A stretch of DNA of 64,000 nucleotides, taken from NCBI RefSeq assembly GCF_900116415.1, contig NZ_FPAP01000003.1:62001-126000 (forward strand), written 5' to 3'. The notes beneath the pieces are model-generated. The model was given only the letters and a program-made list of their open reading frames with translations. It was not told where the DNA came from and ran no database searches. The position numbers were made by a program, and so were the translations under genes. Positions 35,072-45,173 of the stretch are shown here, one piece after another (the first letter of the stretch is position 1; every line of letters begins with the position of its first letter). Source of the DNA: Chryseobacterium formosense (lineage in GTDB: Bacteria; Bacteroidota; Bacteroidia; Flavobacteriales; Weeksellaceae).

Positions 35072-36985
35072 TTATTCTGTAGTGAAGGGCGATGCAGGAA
35101 GTCCGGATTTATTTTTAAGGTTTCCATCGGGGTTGTCTGCCCAATCGTACCTTACCGAAACGGGATTTGAAACGGTATCATTCCAGACAATTATTTTATT
35201 GCCTTCGATTTTTGCTTTTGCCCATTCATATTTTCCATCTTTTCCTTTGATAGTGAATCCTTTCAGTTCTGAAACCAGTGCAAAATCATCAGTTCCGGTT
35301 TTAAAGGATAGAATGATTTTATTTCCATCGGTTTTCATTGACTGATAAACAGGTCCGTCTGCAATGATATTTTTCTTGTCAGCAACTTTTAATGCCTGTA
35401 AAGCCAATCTGTCTCCGACAGCTTTTTTGTTCAGAGGATGAATATCGTTCCACTCTCCTATATCGATAATTACGGCAAGTCCTGTGTTCGGAACTTTGAG
35501 AGAAACCTGACGCTGCTGTTCTCTCAGCTCTGCCCAATTGCTTTCCACAGGCTGCGCTTTTGGTTCCATAAAATTAGCCAATTGCACGGTAAAAAAAGGC
35601 AAATCTTTCTGGTTCCATTTGCTTCGCCAATCGTTAATCATTGTGGTCAGCAAATCGCCGTATTCTTTTGGTTTTCCGGTGTTGCTTTCGCCTTGATACC
35701 AAATGGCACCTTTGATATTATAATTGATGAGCGGATTAATCATTGCATTGTACAATCCTGTTGGTTTCCATCGGATGAAGGTTTGTCCGGGCGCCATTTT
35801 TTCCATTTTAGCACCAATTTTATATTTCCATTCGGTTTTTAAATCGATTTTATTTCCGTCGATTTCGAGGTAATAAGGCTTGTCAGCGATGAACTGTCCT
35901 TTTCCGCTTCCATTGGAGATTCTCACAGCAATCACATTTTTTCCTTCCTTTAAAATGCCTGCCGGAATATCATACCAACGCGGCGGATATTCGTAGGTTA
36001 CATTTCCTACTTTTGTTCCGTTGATGTAGGTAACATCTGCATCTTTTATTCTTCCTAAATTTAAAAAAGCGACTTTTCCTGCCTGATTTTTAGTCAAATT
36101 AATTTCTTTTCTGAACCAAACTGAACCTTCGAAAGAACCTTCCTTATCCTCCCAGGAACCGGGAATATTCATTGTTTTCCAGTCAGAATCGTTTAGGTCA
36201 AAATTTTCCCAATGTTGGTTTAATCCAATATCGCTTTGGTCGAGTTCTGCATACCAAGCTTTGCTCAACGCCTGTTCGCCAGATTCTGTAGATTTTATCA
36301 AATCATCGTTCTGCCATTTTTTGGCTTCGTCCAGATATTCGGGATATTTTTTCAAAGAATTTTCATCCATCCACGCCTGAATCGGAGAACCGCCTAAACT
36401 TGCATGGATAATTCCGACAGCAACTTTATTTTTCTGACTTAATTCTTTTGCGAAAAAGTAAGCAACTCCCGAGAAATTAAGAATCGTCTGTGGGTTTGTC
36501 GCTTCCCATTTTCCGCCATCAAGCTCGGTTTGAGGTAGCTTAAAATTATATTTTTGAGGAACCGTAAAAAATCTGATATTCTGATTATTTGCATTTTTGA
36601 TTTCGTCGGCGTAAAACGGTGTCAGTCTGCGCATCGGAAGTTCCATATTCGATTGTCCTGAAGCCAACCAAACATCGCCGATGAGAATATCCTTCAATGT
36701 AATTTCATTGATGGTCATCGTGTACGGACCTCCAGCTTTCTGCTCGGGAAGTGTGATTTTCCAATTTCCGGTTGCGTCGGCGGTTGTAGTGTATTTTTTG
36801 TTGAGAAAATTAACTTCTACTTTTTCTCCGACATCGGCTTTTCCCCAGAGATTCAGCTTTTGATTACGTTGCAAAACCATTCCGTCTGAAACCAGCGCCG
36901 GAAGCTTGATTTTTGCATCAATAAGTGAAATGCATAATGAGCCTACGAATAAAATTAATATTTTAAAAAAGATTCTGTTTTTCAT
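35072..36985 (-). CDS. Secreted carbohydrate acetylesterase (sialate O-acetylesterase/SGNH-like)
   Basis: 637 residues with a signal peptide (to ~residue 24). SASA/SGNH motifs: 'VSDGMVLQRNQKLNLWGKA', 'GDVWLASGQSNMELPM' (catalytic Ser in GQSNM), 'GIIHASLGGSPIQAWM' and 'IKGAIWYQGESNTG'. An inserted jelly-roll domain at ~250-390 ('WKTMNIPGSWEDKEGSFEGSVWFRKEINL', 'YINGTKVGNVTYEYPPRWYDIP') resembles a GH2-type sugar-binding domain. In this locus it most likely removes acetyl groups from xylan rather than sialic acid. It is co-oriented, 28 bp after the GH127 gene. Confidence 0.85.
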   Translation of the reverse strand: MKNRIFFKILILFVGSLCISLIDAKIKLPALVSDGMVLQRNQKLNLWGKADVGEKVEVNFLNKKYTTTADATGNWKITLPEQKAGGPYTMTINEITLKDILIGDVWLASGQSNMELPMRRLTPFYADEIKNANNQNIRFFTVPQKYNFKLPQTELDGGKWEATNPQTILNFSGVAYFFAKELSQKNKVAVGIIHASLGGSPIQAWMDENSLKKYPEYLDEAKKWQNDDLIKSTESGEQALSKAWYAELDQSDIGLNQHWENFDLNDSDWKTMNIPGSWEDKEGSFEGSVWFRKEINLTKNQAGKVAFLNLGRIKDADVTYINGTKVGNVTYEYPPRWYDIPAGILKEGKNVIAVRISNGSGKGQFIADKPYYLEIDGNKIDLKTEWKYKIGAKMEKMAPGQTFIRWKPTGLYNAMINPLINYNIKGAIWYQGESNTGKPKEYGDLLTTMINDWRSKWNQKDLPFFTVQLANFMEPKAQPVESNWAELREQQRQVSLKVPNTGLAVIIDIGEWNDIHPLNKKAVGDRLALQALKVADKKNIIADGPVYQSMKTDGNKIILSFKTGTDDFALVSELKGFTIKGKDGKYEWAKAKIEGNKIIVWNDTVSNPVSVRYDWADNPDGNLKNKSGLPASPFTTE

Positions 36986-37013
36986 AGCAAATTTCGAGTT
37001 CTGCAGTTTAATT

Positions 37014-39389
37014 TTAGTTTTTATCTGGCATTTGGGTCAACAATCTTACTTCGATGATTTTCGGGGTAAGCGATTTTTCCTTGGTATTAAATTTTACATT
37101 AAGGATTTCTTTGCGACTTTCAGATTCAGGAATAGCAATTAATAACGATAGCGGAGAGCTGCCCGATTTACCATCGAAATTTTTAGAAATCATTTTGATT
37201 CCGTTAATTTCCGCATTCAATGTACGGTTGTTATTGGCATCGAAATACAAAATATAAAGGTATTTTGCATTTTTATCTTTGTTTCTCATTTGATAGCTGA
37301 ACCAACCTTTTGCCTCACGGAAATGGCGGTCTTCCATATAACCGGTGTTGGAATCTTTGCTGTCAATGAAATGGTCTGATTCCGGCTGCTGCTCGCCCAA
37401 CTGAATTTTATCTGAAGTGATGTTGTCCAGTTTTCTGATTTCCTCTTCTTCTTTGGCTTTCTGTTTCTGAATCATTTCGATTTTATCCTGATTCGCCTGC
37501 GGAAAATAAATAATGTAGCGTTCTTCCTGAATCTTATAAAACGGAACCAATTCCAATCCGTTGCTGAATTTATTCTGAGGATACAAACCTTTTAGTCTGA
37601 ATGTTAAGTCCTTTCCATTAACAGCTTCTAAATGGCTTAAAACTGACGTTGAACTGCCCAAAATAGTCGGAATTTCATTCAAAGGAATTTGTGGTCCATG
37701 CGCAATATGTCCGCCTCTGCTGTCATCGGCGAAAAGCCCGTCCTGATTTTCTTTTCCGTATTTAGCAGCCAAAACAATCGGACCATATTTGAAGGCAAAA
37801 TAATCAGAATGGTCAGGAAGTTGTTCTGCGGAGAGATGCATCGGCATTTTCATTTCGATAACATCGCCTTTTTTCCATTTTCTTTTGATGGTAAAATAAC
37901 CTTCAACATCAACAGGAATATTCACGTTTTTACTATTCACTGAAATGGTAATTTCAGAAAAAGTTGCCCATTCCGGTGCTCTTAATTTTAAATTTAAATT
38001 TGATTTTGGAGCAACGTCAAAAATTAATTTTGTCGACGGATTTTCAGGGAAATTATTTTCCTGTCTCAGAACTATTTTCTTTTCTGACCATTTTAGAACG
38101 GAAGGAATAAATAGATTCACGTATAAATCTTCATCAGAATAAGCATAAATCATTTCGCCGTATTTGGCGTGGTTTTCCATTCCGGAACCTACGCAGCACC
38201 AAAAGCTTGTTTCCGGCTGAGAATAAACCCTGTAATGACCGGGACGCATGGGCGTGAAATAGACAAAACCACCTTTATCAGGATTTTGCGTGGAAAGAAT
38301 ATGATTGTACAAAGCTTTCTCGTAATAATCTACATAAGATGATTTTGGATTCGTTGCATACAATTCTTTGGAAAGTTTCAGCATATTATACGTATTGCAG
38401 GTTTCCGGACCTTCGATACTTTTAATCATTCCGCTGAAATCATTGATGGGATTAAAATGCTCGCTTACACTGTTTCCTCCGATAATTGCTGACCTTTTTT
38501 GCGTGACATTATTCCAGAAAAAATCGGCAGCATTACTCCACTCTTTGTTATTTTCTAAATCTGCAATTCTTTTAAAACCAATTACTTTCGGAATCTGTGT
38601 ATTGGCGTGTATTCCTGTGAGTTTATCTTCCTGAATCAACAACGGATTCAAAATCGCAAGATGAGAAAAACGATGGGCAAGCTTTAGATATTTCGGATTT
38701 TTTGTGATGTCGTAAACATCGGCAAAAACTTCATTCAGACCGCCGTGTTCACTGCGAAGCATTTCCTGAATCTGTTCATCGGAAAGTCCGGAAACTTCAT
38801 CAGCCATCCAATCCGTGAGCTTTATCAGCATTTTCTTCGCTTTTTCGCTGTCGGCATACCAATAAGCATCGCGCAAACCTGAATATATTTTGTGAATATT
38901 ATACAAAGGAACCCAGCGGTCATTCAGACCGAAAGTTGCGGCACGAATGTTTCCATCGGCAATTTCTTTCCAGATTTTTTTACCGTTCGGAACACCTGAA
39001 AGATAGCCGTTCTCTGAAATGTTATGGCAACGTTCCAATTCATCAATCATATAATCCAGACGCTGTTTAACTTTTGGGTCGCCTGTGGAAGCATACATCA
39101 ACGCCAAAGCGGAAACGTAATGACCACCAATATGACCATCCAGTCCTGTATTTTCCCAATTGAGATAGTTTTCTTTTTTGGGTTTCAATCCTGCCTCTTT
39201 TAAATAAGGTGCAAGAAGCCGGTCTGCATCCATCGACAGGATATATTTCTCATCCGTCTGCATCGCTTTGCTGAAAACACTTTCGGACAAATGAACCTTG
39301 TTGAGCGGAAAGTAGCTAACATTTTTCTTTGCCTGCCCAAAAGCAAGCGAAGTAAAGCCTAAAAATAATATCAGTGATTTTTTATTCAT
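37014..39389 (-). CDS. GH127 beta-L-arabinofuranosidase-like enzyme
   Basis: 791 residues, signal peptide ('LILFLGFTSLAFGQ'). The (alpha/alpha)6 barrel of GH127 (DUF1680) covers ~30-540: 'NWENTGLDGHIGGHYVSALALMYASTGD', 'LRSEHGGLNEVFADVY', the Zn/Cys site 'GPETCNTYNMLKLS' (Glu329, Cys331) and 'FWCCVGSGMENHAKYGEM' (Cys398, Cys399). These match the Glu-Cys3 zinc site of the characterised GH127 enzyme. A C-terminal beta-rich extension (~570-790) with 'SDHFIDSKDSNTGYMEDRHFREAKGWFSY' follows. It probably removes arabinofuranosyl residues. First gene of its operon; a probable AraR site abuts the ATG. Confidence 0.9.
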   Translation of the reverse strand: MNKKSLILFLGFTSLAFGQAKKNVSYFPLNKVHLSESVFSKAMQTDEKYILSMDADRLLAPYLKEAGLKPKKENYLNWENTGLDGHIGGHYVSALALMYASTGDPKVKQRLDYMIDELERCHNISENGYLSGVPNGKKIWKEIADGNIRAATFGLNDRWVPLYNIHKIYSGLRDAYWYADSEKAKKMLIKLTDWMADEVSGLSDEQIQEMLRSEHGGLNEVFADVYDITKNPKYLKLAHRFSHLAILNPLLIQEDKLTGIHANTQIPKVIGFKRIADLENNKEWSNAADFFWNNVTQKRSAIIGGNSVSEHFNPINDFSGMIKSIEGPETCNTYNMLKLSKELYATNPKSSYVDYYEKALYNHILSTQNPDKGGFVYFTPMRPGHYRVYSQPETSFWCCVGSGMENHAKYGEMIYAYSDEDLYVNLFIPSVLKWSEKKIVLRQENNFPENPSTKLIFDVAPKSNLNLKLRAPEWATFSEITISVNSKNVNIPVDVEGYFTIKRKWKKGDVIEMKMPMHLSAEQLPDHSDYFAFKYGPIVLAAKYGKENQDGLFADDSRGGHIAHGPQIPLNEIPTILGSSTSVLSHLEAVNGKDLTFRLKGLYPQNKFSNGLELVPFYKIQEERYIIYFPQANQDKIEMIQKQKAKEEEEIRKLDNITSDKIQLGEQQPESDHFIDSKDSNTGYMEDRHFREAKGWFSYQMRNKDKNAKYLYILYFDANNNRTLNAEINGIKMISKNFDGKSGSSPLSLLIAIPESESRKEILNVKFNTKEKSLTPKIIEVRLLTQMPDKN

Positions 39390-39392
39390 TAA

Positions 39393-39413
39393 TAAATGTT
39401 ATTTCTACATTTC
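39393..39413. promoter_or_regulatory. Probable AraR operator at the GH127 start
   Basis: TAAATGT-N7-ACATTTC: one mismatch to the TAARTGT-N7-ACAYTTA palindrome. It lies 3 bp upstream of the GH127 ATG. A -7-like TATTTTAG on the minus strand (39420-39413) touches it, so the operator would cover the transcription start. Confidence 0.45.
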
Positions 39414-39824
39414 TAAAATAGCGGAAAGTATTCAGATATAAAAGAATTTTAAAATTGCTCGGGATTAAATCTGATTTAGAGTTTCAAAAAAAATGAGATA
39501 AAAGACATACCTTATCATAAAAAAAAAGATAATCCAAATTATAGGTTATCAACCTTCTATATTCAAAACACTGTGACCAAAATAATTACGATTCGTTTGA
39601 AAAAGAGTTTTGTTTTTCGATTCACTGCCTTATCGTAATTGGTGATTATTTGACATTAGCCAAAAATTTAATTGAATTGATAAATTTTAACATTAATTTA
39701 ACATTTTATTGATATTAGATTCATATCATTTGCAGAAGAATTAGCAAAAAATGCATTGATTTCTTTCCCGAAAAAGCTCGGTGTGACACGATATTTTAGA
39801 TAATTGAATTTTAAATGAGAATAT

Positions 39825-39845
39825 AAAGTGTTATAATTACATTTA
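39825..39845. promoter_or_regulatory. Proposed AraR operator upstream of araR
   Basis: AAAGTGT-N7-ACATTTA, matching the 21-bp palindrome family at all but one end base. It lies 36 bp upstream of the araR -7 element, which suggests autoregulation. Confidence 0.55.
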
Positions 39846-39881
39846 ATGAACGGAAATCATTTAATCTTGCAACAAAAATAT

Positions 39882-39889
39882 TAACTTTG
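39882..39889 (+). promoter_or_regulatory. -7 element of araR
   Basis: A perfect TAnnTTTG (TAACTTTG), 16 bp before the ATG at 39906. No TTTG is found at the matching -33 distance, in keeping with a regulated promoter. Confidence 0.45.
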
Positions 39890-39905
39890 CACAAAATCAT
39901 TTTTG

Positions 39906-40583
39906 ATGGAAGAGAATTATCCTAAACATTTTGTCGCAGTAGACTGTATTATTTTCGGTTTTGATGGAGAAAATCTTAAAATTCTCCTGATCAAAAGAAA
40001 TTTTGAACCCAATAAAGGAGATTGGTCACTGATGGGTGGATTTATTAATGAACAGGAAAGTTCAGACCAAGCGGCCGATCGTATTCTGAATGCGCTGACT
40101 GGTCTGGAAAACATCTATCTCGAACAATTGAATACCTACACCGCCGTTGACCGCGATCCGAGTGCAAGAATTATGTCGATTTCGCATTACGCATTGATTA
40201 ACATTCAGGATTCAATTCAAATTAATGAGAAATACAGCGCCAAATGGTTTGATTTAAAAGGTCATCCCGATTTGATTTTTGATCACAATGCAATGGTAAA
40301 AGATGCTGTCCTGAGACTGAGAAGAAGAGCAACCACACGACCGATAGGCTTTGAACTGCTTCCTGAAAAATTCACAATGAAAGATCTTCAGAATCTTTAC
40401 GAAGCAATTTTTGATGAAAAATATGACAAGCGTAATTTTACCAGTAAAATCAATGCACTGGATGTCTTGGTAAATACGAACGAGAAAGATATGAGCTCTT
40501 CTAAAAAAGGTTCTTTTTTGTATCGTTTCGATGAAGCAAAATATCAGAAGAAGTTGGCAGAAGGATTTATGTTTAAAATATAA
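39906..40583 (+). CDS. araR: AraR: NrtR/Nudix-family L-arabinose-responsive transcriptional regulator
   Basis: 225 residues from the ATG at 39906 (an in-frame TTG precedes it). The N-terminal Nudix-like domain ('AVDCIIFGFDGENLKILLIKR', 'GDWSLMGGFINEQESSDQAA') has a degenerate Nudix box (no REUXEE pattern), implying ligand binding rather than hydrolysis. The C-terminal winged helix begins near residue 140 ('RRRATTRPIGFELLPEKFTMKDLQNLYEAIF', partly quoted). In Bacteroides thetaiotaomicron the NrtR-family AraR regulates arabinose genes and L-arabinose releases it from DNA. Here it is divergent from GH127, convergent with the araBDA operon, and associated with repeated 21-bp palindromes. Assignment rests on family and context. 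Confidence 0.85.
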   Translation: MEENYPKHFVAVDCIIFGFDGENLKILLIKRNFEPNKGDWSLMGGFINEQESSDQAADRILNALTGLENIYLEQLNTYTAVDRDPSARIMSISHYALINIQDSIQINEKYSAKWFDLKGHPDLIFDHNAMVKDAVLRLRRRATTRPIGFELLPEKFTMKDLQNLYEAIFDEKYDKRNFTSKINALDVLVNTNEKDMSSSKKGSFLYRFDEAKYQKKLAEGFMFKI

Positions 40584-40620
40584 AAAAATAGGATGTCAAT
40601 AATGACATCCTATTTTTTTT
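40582..40620. terminator. Bidirectional terminator between araR and the symporter gene
   Basis: A 12-bp perfect stem (ATAGGATGTCAT-type arms) with a T8 tract on the plus side and a TTTTTTAT tract on the minus side. It ends both araR and the araB-araD-araA-galM-symporter operon. Confidence 0.9.
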
Positions 40621-40633
40621 AAGTATTTTCAGA

Positions 40634-42361
40634 TTACCAGAATCTCACATAAAGTGCGGTCAATAGAAGCAATGTCACTACGATCAACACCAAAGTTCTG
40701 TTATCAACTTTAAACATTGTTGTGTCAATCGCAAAAACTTTCGGATTCACTTTCGGACCCGCCAAACTTATCATTACCATTACAGCAACCGTGATAAAGA
40801 ATGACCATCCCATATTAATCAGGAACGGAATTTCCGTAATGGTGTGAACCACGCCGTTCTCTAATTTTTCATACGTGAAAGCGGTGTATAACAAGGTTTC
40901 TTTCCCGAAAATATCTACTGCAAAACTGTTGAAGAAAATCGCAAGTAAAAACCCAAGAAGAACACCGACTAAAGCTGCAGTTCCCGTAGTTCTCTTCCAG
41001 AACATTCCCAAAAGGAACATCGCAAAAACTCCCGGACTGATAAATCCTGTATATTTCTGGATGAATGTAAATCCGCCTTCTCCTCCGATTCCTAAAACAT
41101 CCGTCCACGTAAACGCCAAAGCTACAAACATCGCCACGATAATTGCCCAACGTCCTGTTCTTACCATTTGGATTTCTGTCGCATCCGCTTTCAAATATTT
41201 TTTATAAATATCTAAAGTGAAAATTGTGGAAATACTGTTTACTTTACCTGCTAATGACGCTACAATTGCGGCTGTTAGTGCTGCAACCGCAAGACCTTTT
41301 AATCCTGACGGTAAAAACCCTAAAATAGCTGAATACGCGCCATCTTTTACCCCGTTGAAACCAGGCAAATGGCCTTTTGTATATAAAACATACGCTGCAA
41401 TTCCCGGAAGCATTACGATAATTGGCATAAATAATTTCAGAAATCCTGCGAATAAAATTCCGGTTCTTGCTGTTTTCAAATCAGCTCCCAAAGCACGTTG
41501 CGTGATGTACTGGTTGCATCCCCAATAGTTTAAGTTTACAATCCACTGACCTGCAAAATACATTGCCAATCCTGGTAAAACTACATATTTCTGAACACTC
41601 AGATTTTCCGGCATTGCCAAAGTTGTGGTAGTTGTCGTTGGCTTATCAAGCATTAATTTGAAATGTTGTGGTGCTTCGTTCATCAAAGTTTGAAAACCTG
41701 CAAAAGCATTTCCTACAGCAGCTCCGTTGATTCTCTGGTCAACAATTTGAAGTGCCATATAAACCGTGGCAAAACCTCCGATAATCAAAACAGCTACCTG
41801 AATAACGTCGGTATATCCGATTACTTTCATTCCGCCTAAACCTATCAGTAAAGCCATAAGAAGCAATCCAATCATTATAATATGAAGATTATCTCCGCCC
41901 AACAATGTATCAATTGCCAAAGCTCCTAAATAAAGAATCGAAGTAAGGTTTACAATTACATACAGAAACAGCCAGAAAACAGCCATTATCAGTGAAACCG
42001 ATTTGTTGTAACGGGTTTCAAGAAATTGGGGCATCGTATAAATCTTATTCTTGAGGTAAATTGGAATGAACCAAACCGCAATGATTATCAATGCAATCGC
42101 AGCAATCCATTCGTAGGCTGCAACAGCAATTCCTACGAAAAAGCCTTCCCCACTCATCCCGATAAACTGTTCGGCCGAAATATTGGACGCAATTAAACTT
42201 GCTCCGATCGCCCACCAAGTGAGTGAACCTTCGGCAAGAAAATAATCCTTACTGCCTGTAGATGTGGATTTTTTTCTGTTATAAATCCAGATTCCGTAAC
42301 CGGTTACCACTACAAAATAGACCAGAAATATGACGATATCAATAGTTGCTAAGTTTCCCAT
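40634..42361 (-). CDS. Sodium/sugar symporter (SSS/SGLT family)
   Basis: 575 residues with about 14 transmembrane helices. SSS-family motifs: 'TIDIVIFLVYFVVVTGYGIWIY', 'EGSLTWWAIGASLIASNISAEQFIGMSGEGFF' (partly quoted), 'YLKNKIYTMPQFLETRYNK', 'MYFAGQWIVNLNYWGCNQYITQRALGA' and 'AALTAAIVASLAGKVNSISTIFTLDIY'. It resembles the SGLT-type transporters paired with arabinose and galactose genes. It is last in the ara operon, 3 bp after galM, so L-arabinose is the most likely substrate. Confidence 0.9.
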   Translation of the reverse strand: MGNLATIDIVIFLVYFVVVTGYGIWIYNRKKSTSTGSKDYFLAEGSLTWWAIGASLIASNISAEQFIGMSGEGFFVGIAVAAYEWIAAIALIIIAVWFIPIYLKNKIYTMPQFLETRYNKSVSLIMAVFWLFLYVIVNLTSILYLGALAIDTLLGGDNLHIIMIGLLLMALLIGLGGMKVIGYTDVIQVAVLIIGGFATVYMALQIVDQRINGAAVGNAFAGFQTLMNEAPQHFKLMLDKPTTTTTTLAMPENLSVQKYVVLPGLAMYFAGQWIVNLNYWGCNQYITQRALGADLKTARTGILFAGFLKLFMPIIVMLPGIAAYVLYTKGHLPGFNGVKDGAYSAILGFLPSGLKGLAVAALTAAIVASLAGKVNSISTIFTLDIYKKYLKADATEIQMVRTGRWAIIVAMFVALAFTWTDVLGIGGEGGFTFIQKYTGFISPGVFAMFLLGMFWKRTTGTAALVGVLLGFLLAIFFNSFAVDIFGKETLLYTAFTYEKLENGVVHTITEIPFLINMGWSFFITVAVMVMISLAGPKVNPKVFAIDTTMFKVDNRTLVLIVVTLLLLTALYVRFW

Positions 42362-42364
42362 ATT

Positions 42365-43522
42365 TTATTTTTTAACTGAGAATTTATAAATTGTTTTTGA
42401 CTGGTATTTCTGACCCGGCTTCAATTCAGTTGAAGGGAAAGAAGCCTGATTCGGAGAATCCGGGAAATGCTGGGTTTCAAGACAAAAACCTGTTCTGAAT
42501 TCATTTTTCCCACCAGTTTTGGTATCGAATTTACCGTCCAAGAAATTTCCGGAATAGAACTGAACACCCGGTTCGTCTGTCAGAACTTCCATCACTCTAC
42601 CCGATTCAGGATGATACACTTTCGCGATGCTTTTCATTCCGCTTCCATTCAGAATCCAGTTGTGGTCGTAGCCTTTTCCTTTTTTAAGTTGGTCGTCATC
42701 TGCGTTGATATCTTTTCCGATTGGTTTTGAAAGGGTGAAGTCAAACGGACTTCCTTTTACAGCTTTCTGTTCACCAGTTGGAATCAAGGTTTCATTTACA
42801 GGTAAGAATTTATCTGCATTGATTTGCAATTCGTGGTCGGTAATCGTTTTTGAGAAATTCCCTGAAAGATTGAAATACGAATGTTGGGTAAGATTGATAA
42901 CCGTTGCTTTGTCTGTCGTTGCTTCGTAAGAGATTTCTAAGGCATCTTCATTTGTCAAAGTATACAAAACAGTTGTGGTTAATTTTCCTGGATAACCTTC
43001 TTCGCCATCTTCACTTGTGTAAGTCAGTTTCAACGTCGGGAATTTAGCATCTTTTACAGTTTCAATATTCCAGAATTTGGTATGAAAACCTTCTTTTCCA
43101 CCGTGAAGACTGTTGGGTCCGTCGTTTTTATCGATCTCATAAGTTTTACCTTCCAAAGTGAATTTGGCATTGGCAATCCTGTTCCCGTAACGACCAATCA
43201 ACGCTCCGAAATAATATGGATTTCCGTTGAAATAATCTTCAGGTTTTGTAAAGCCTAAAACAATATCTTCATATTTTCCGTTTTTATCAGGAGCCGTTAA
43301 TGAAGTTATGATTCCACCAAAATTGATGACTTCCACCTTCATTCCGTTTTTATTCGTTAAGGTATATTTTTTGATGGAATCGCCTTTCGCTGTCACTCCG
43401 TAATCTGAAACCTGTATGTTTTCCATATTCTCTTTTTGAGTCTGATTATTATTTTCTTTTTTATTGCACCCGAAAATACATAAAAGCGCAATAATAATCA
43501 GGTTATAAGTTATTTTTTTCAT
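42365..43522 (-). CDS. galM: Aldose 1-epimerase (mutarotase), lipoprotein
   Basis: 385 residues. A lipobox 'LLCIFGC' (Cys19) and an Asn/Gln/Lys-rich linker precede the galactose mutarotase domain: 'VINFGGIITSLTAPDKNGKYEDIVLGF', 'YFGALIGRYGNRIANAKF', 'GPNSLHGGKEGFHTKFW', the catalytic His in 'LTQHSYFNLSG', 'DHNWIL' and the C-terminal Glu in 'GFCLETQHFPDSPN'. It interconverts alpha and beta anomers, here in the periplasm, supplying the form used by the symporter and AraA. Located between araA (21 bp gap) and the symporter (3 bp). Confidence 0.92.
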   Translation of the reverse strand: MKKITYNLIIIALLCIFGCNKKENNNQTQKENMENIQVSDYGVTAKGDSIKKYTLTNKNGMKVEVINFGGIITSLTAPDKNGKYEDIVLGFTKPEDYFNGNPYYFGALIGRYGNRIANAKFTLEGKTYEIDKNDGPNSLHGGKEGFHTKFWNIETVKDAKFPTLKLTYTSEDGEEGYPGKLTTTVLYTLTNEDALEISYEATTDKATVINLTQHSYFNLSGNFSKTITDHELQINADKFLPVNETLIPTGEQKAVKGSPFDFTLSKPIGKDINADDDQLKKGKGYDHNWILNGSGMKSIAKVYHPESGRVMEVLTDEPGVQFYSGNFLDGKFDTKTGGKNEFRTGFCLETQHFPDSPNQASFPSTELKPGQKYQSKTIYKFSVKK

Positions 43523-43543
43523 AGTCTGAATGATTTTGCAAGA

Positions 43544-45040
43544 TTAACGATAATAAATTTCATTCCAGCGAAGGGTATTCTTAAAATCACGGATTTTTGT
43601 GTCTTCATCGATAACAAGAGATTCAATTCCTGCAATTTCTGCAAAATCTTCCAGCTGCTCTGCACTGATGTTTTCACTGTAACACGTGTGATGCGCTCCA
43701 CCAGCCAAAATCCAGGCTTCAGCAGCCGTGTACAAATCAGGAAGCGGCTTCCAAAGAACTCTTGCCACAGGAAGTTTTGGTAATTCTTCCGTAATTTCCA
43801 ATGCTTTTGTTTTGTTGATTAAAAGCCTGAAATGATTTCCAAAATCCATTAAAGCGGCATTTAATGAATCAATATTTCCTCTCGAATTGAAAACCAAACG
43901 AACCGGGTCAGCTTTTCCACCTATTCCCAACGGATGGATCTCACAAGATGGTTTATCAACCGCCAAAACAGGGTCAACTTCCAGCATATGAGAGCCTAGA
44001 ACCGAAGGATTTGAAGGATTTAAATGATAGGTATAATCTTCCATAAAGGCATTTCCGCCTTCCAGACCTTGTCCCATCGTTTTCATTGCACGAACTAATG
44101 CTGCTGTTTTCCAGTCGCCTTCTCCTGCAAAACCGTAACCTTTTTCCATTAATCTTTGAACGGCAATTCCCGGAAGTTGCTCCAATCCGTGAAGGTCTTC
44201 AAAAGTATCTGAGAAGCCTTTGAAATTTCCGCCTTTCAGGAATTTTTCTAAACCTAATTCTATTCTTGCTGCCGCTTCAAGAGATTTTCTGTTGCTTCCG
44301 CCTGAAAGAAGAGATTCAGCCATTTTGTAAGACGCTTCATACTCTTCAATCAAAGTTTTGATTTCGCCATCGCCAATGGAATTGACAACACTTACCAAAT
44401 CCCCTATTCCCCAAGTATTTACTGAAAATCCAAATTTGGTTTCTGCTTCTACTTTGTCACCATCGGTTACGGCAACATATCTCATATTGTCCCCAAAACG
44501 AGCGAATTTTGCGCCTTGCCAATCATCCCAGCCTGCTGCAACACGACTCCATTCTCCGATTTGTTTCTGAACTCTTTCGTCAGCCCAATGTCCGACAACT
44601 ACTTTTCTGTTTTTGCGAAGTCGGCTCACCATAAAACCGAATTCCCGGTCGCCGTGAGCCGCCTGATTCAGGTTCATAAAATCCATATCCATCGTAGACC
44701 ACGGAATATCCTGATTGAACTGCGTATGAAGATGCAACATTGGTTTTTGCAAAGCGGTTAGTCCGCGAATCCACATTTTTGCAGGTGAAAACGTATGCAT
44801 CCAGGTTACAATTCCGATACAATCTTTGGCAAAATTGGCTGCTGTAAGGGTTTCAAAAATTTCTTCCGTAGTTTTTACGGTTGGTTTTAAAACGACTTTT
44901 ACCGGAATGGATGATGAAGCATTGAGTGCTTCCACGATTCTTGCTGAATGTTCCGCAACCTGAGCTAAAGTTTCAGGCCCATATAAATGCTGGCTTCCGG
45001 TGATGAACCAGATTTCTTTTGTATTGAGAGGTGTTAACAT
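43544..45040 (-). CDS. araA: L-arabinose isomerase
   Basis: 498 residues, the usual length. Opening '[24 protein letters not shown]', then '[21 protein letters not shown]', '[33 protein letters not shown]' (partly quoted), '[19 protein letters not shown]' (metal-binding Glu) and 'GGAHHTCYS' near the C-terminus. It converts L-arabinose to L-ribulose in the cytoplasm. Third gene of the ara operon, after araD and a REP-like palindrome. Confidence 0.97.
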   Translation of the reverse strand: MLTPLNTKEIWFITGSQHLYGPETLAQVAEHSARIVEALNASSSIPVKVVLKPTVKTTEEIFETLTAANFAKDCIGIVTWMHTFSPAKMWIRGLTALQKPMLHLHTQFNQDIPWSTMDMDFMNLNQAAHGDREFGFMVSRLRKNRKVVVGHWADERVQKQIGEWSRVAAGWDDWQGAKFARFGDNMRYVAVTDGDKVEAETKFGFSVNTWGIGDLVSVVNSIGDGEIKTLIEEYEASYKMAESLLSGGSNRKSLEAAARIELGLEKFLKGGNFKGFSDTFEDLHGLEQLPGIAVQRLMEKGYGFAGEGDWKTAALVRAMKTMGQGLEGGNAFMEDYTYHLNPSNPSVLGSHMLEVDPVLAVDKPSCEIHPLGIGGKADPVRLVFNSRGNIDSLNAALMDFGNHFRLLINKTKALEITEELPKLPVARVLWKPLPDLYTAAEAWILAGGAHHTCYSENISAEQLEDFAEIAGIESLVIDEDTKIRDFKNTLRWNEIYYR

Positions 45041-45078
45041 ATTTTTTAGTTGATGGTTGATGGTTTTTACTTTTGCGT

Positions 45079-45160
45079 TGTCATTCCGAGGGACGAGGAA
45101 TCTCTATTGATTATATTTAATTAAGATTCTTCACTACACTACGTTTCGTTCAGAATGACA
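45079..45160. repeat. Imperfect palindromic REP-like element between araA and araD
   Basis: GTCATTCCGAGGGACGAGGAATCT pairs with AGATTCTTCACT...CGTTCAGAATGAC across a short centre (partly quoted). A related, simpler palindrome lies upstream of araD (45897-45949). Confidence 0.6.
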
Positions 45161-45173
45161 AATCTTATTTTAA

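Larger units (their letters stand above)
39390..39905. other. Divergent intergenic region between GH127 and araR
   Basis: 516 bp with no gene. It contains a probable AraR site near the GH127 start, the araR operator (39825-39845) and the araR -7 element (39882-39889). The middle is AT-rich with a small hairpin around 39516-39535 (TTATC...GATAA) and nothing else recognised. Confidence 0.5.

Noticed and set aside
35072..36985. Sialic-acid metabolism role for the SASA-type esterase
   Set aside because: No sialidase, NAL or sialic transporter genes are nearby; the neighbours are all xylan enzymes, so acetyl-xylan is more likely.
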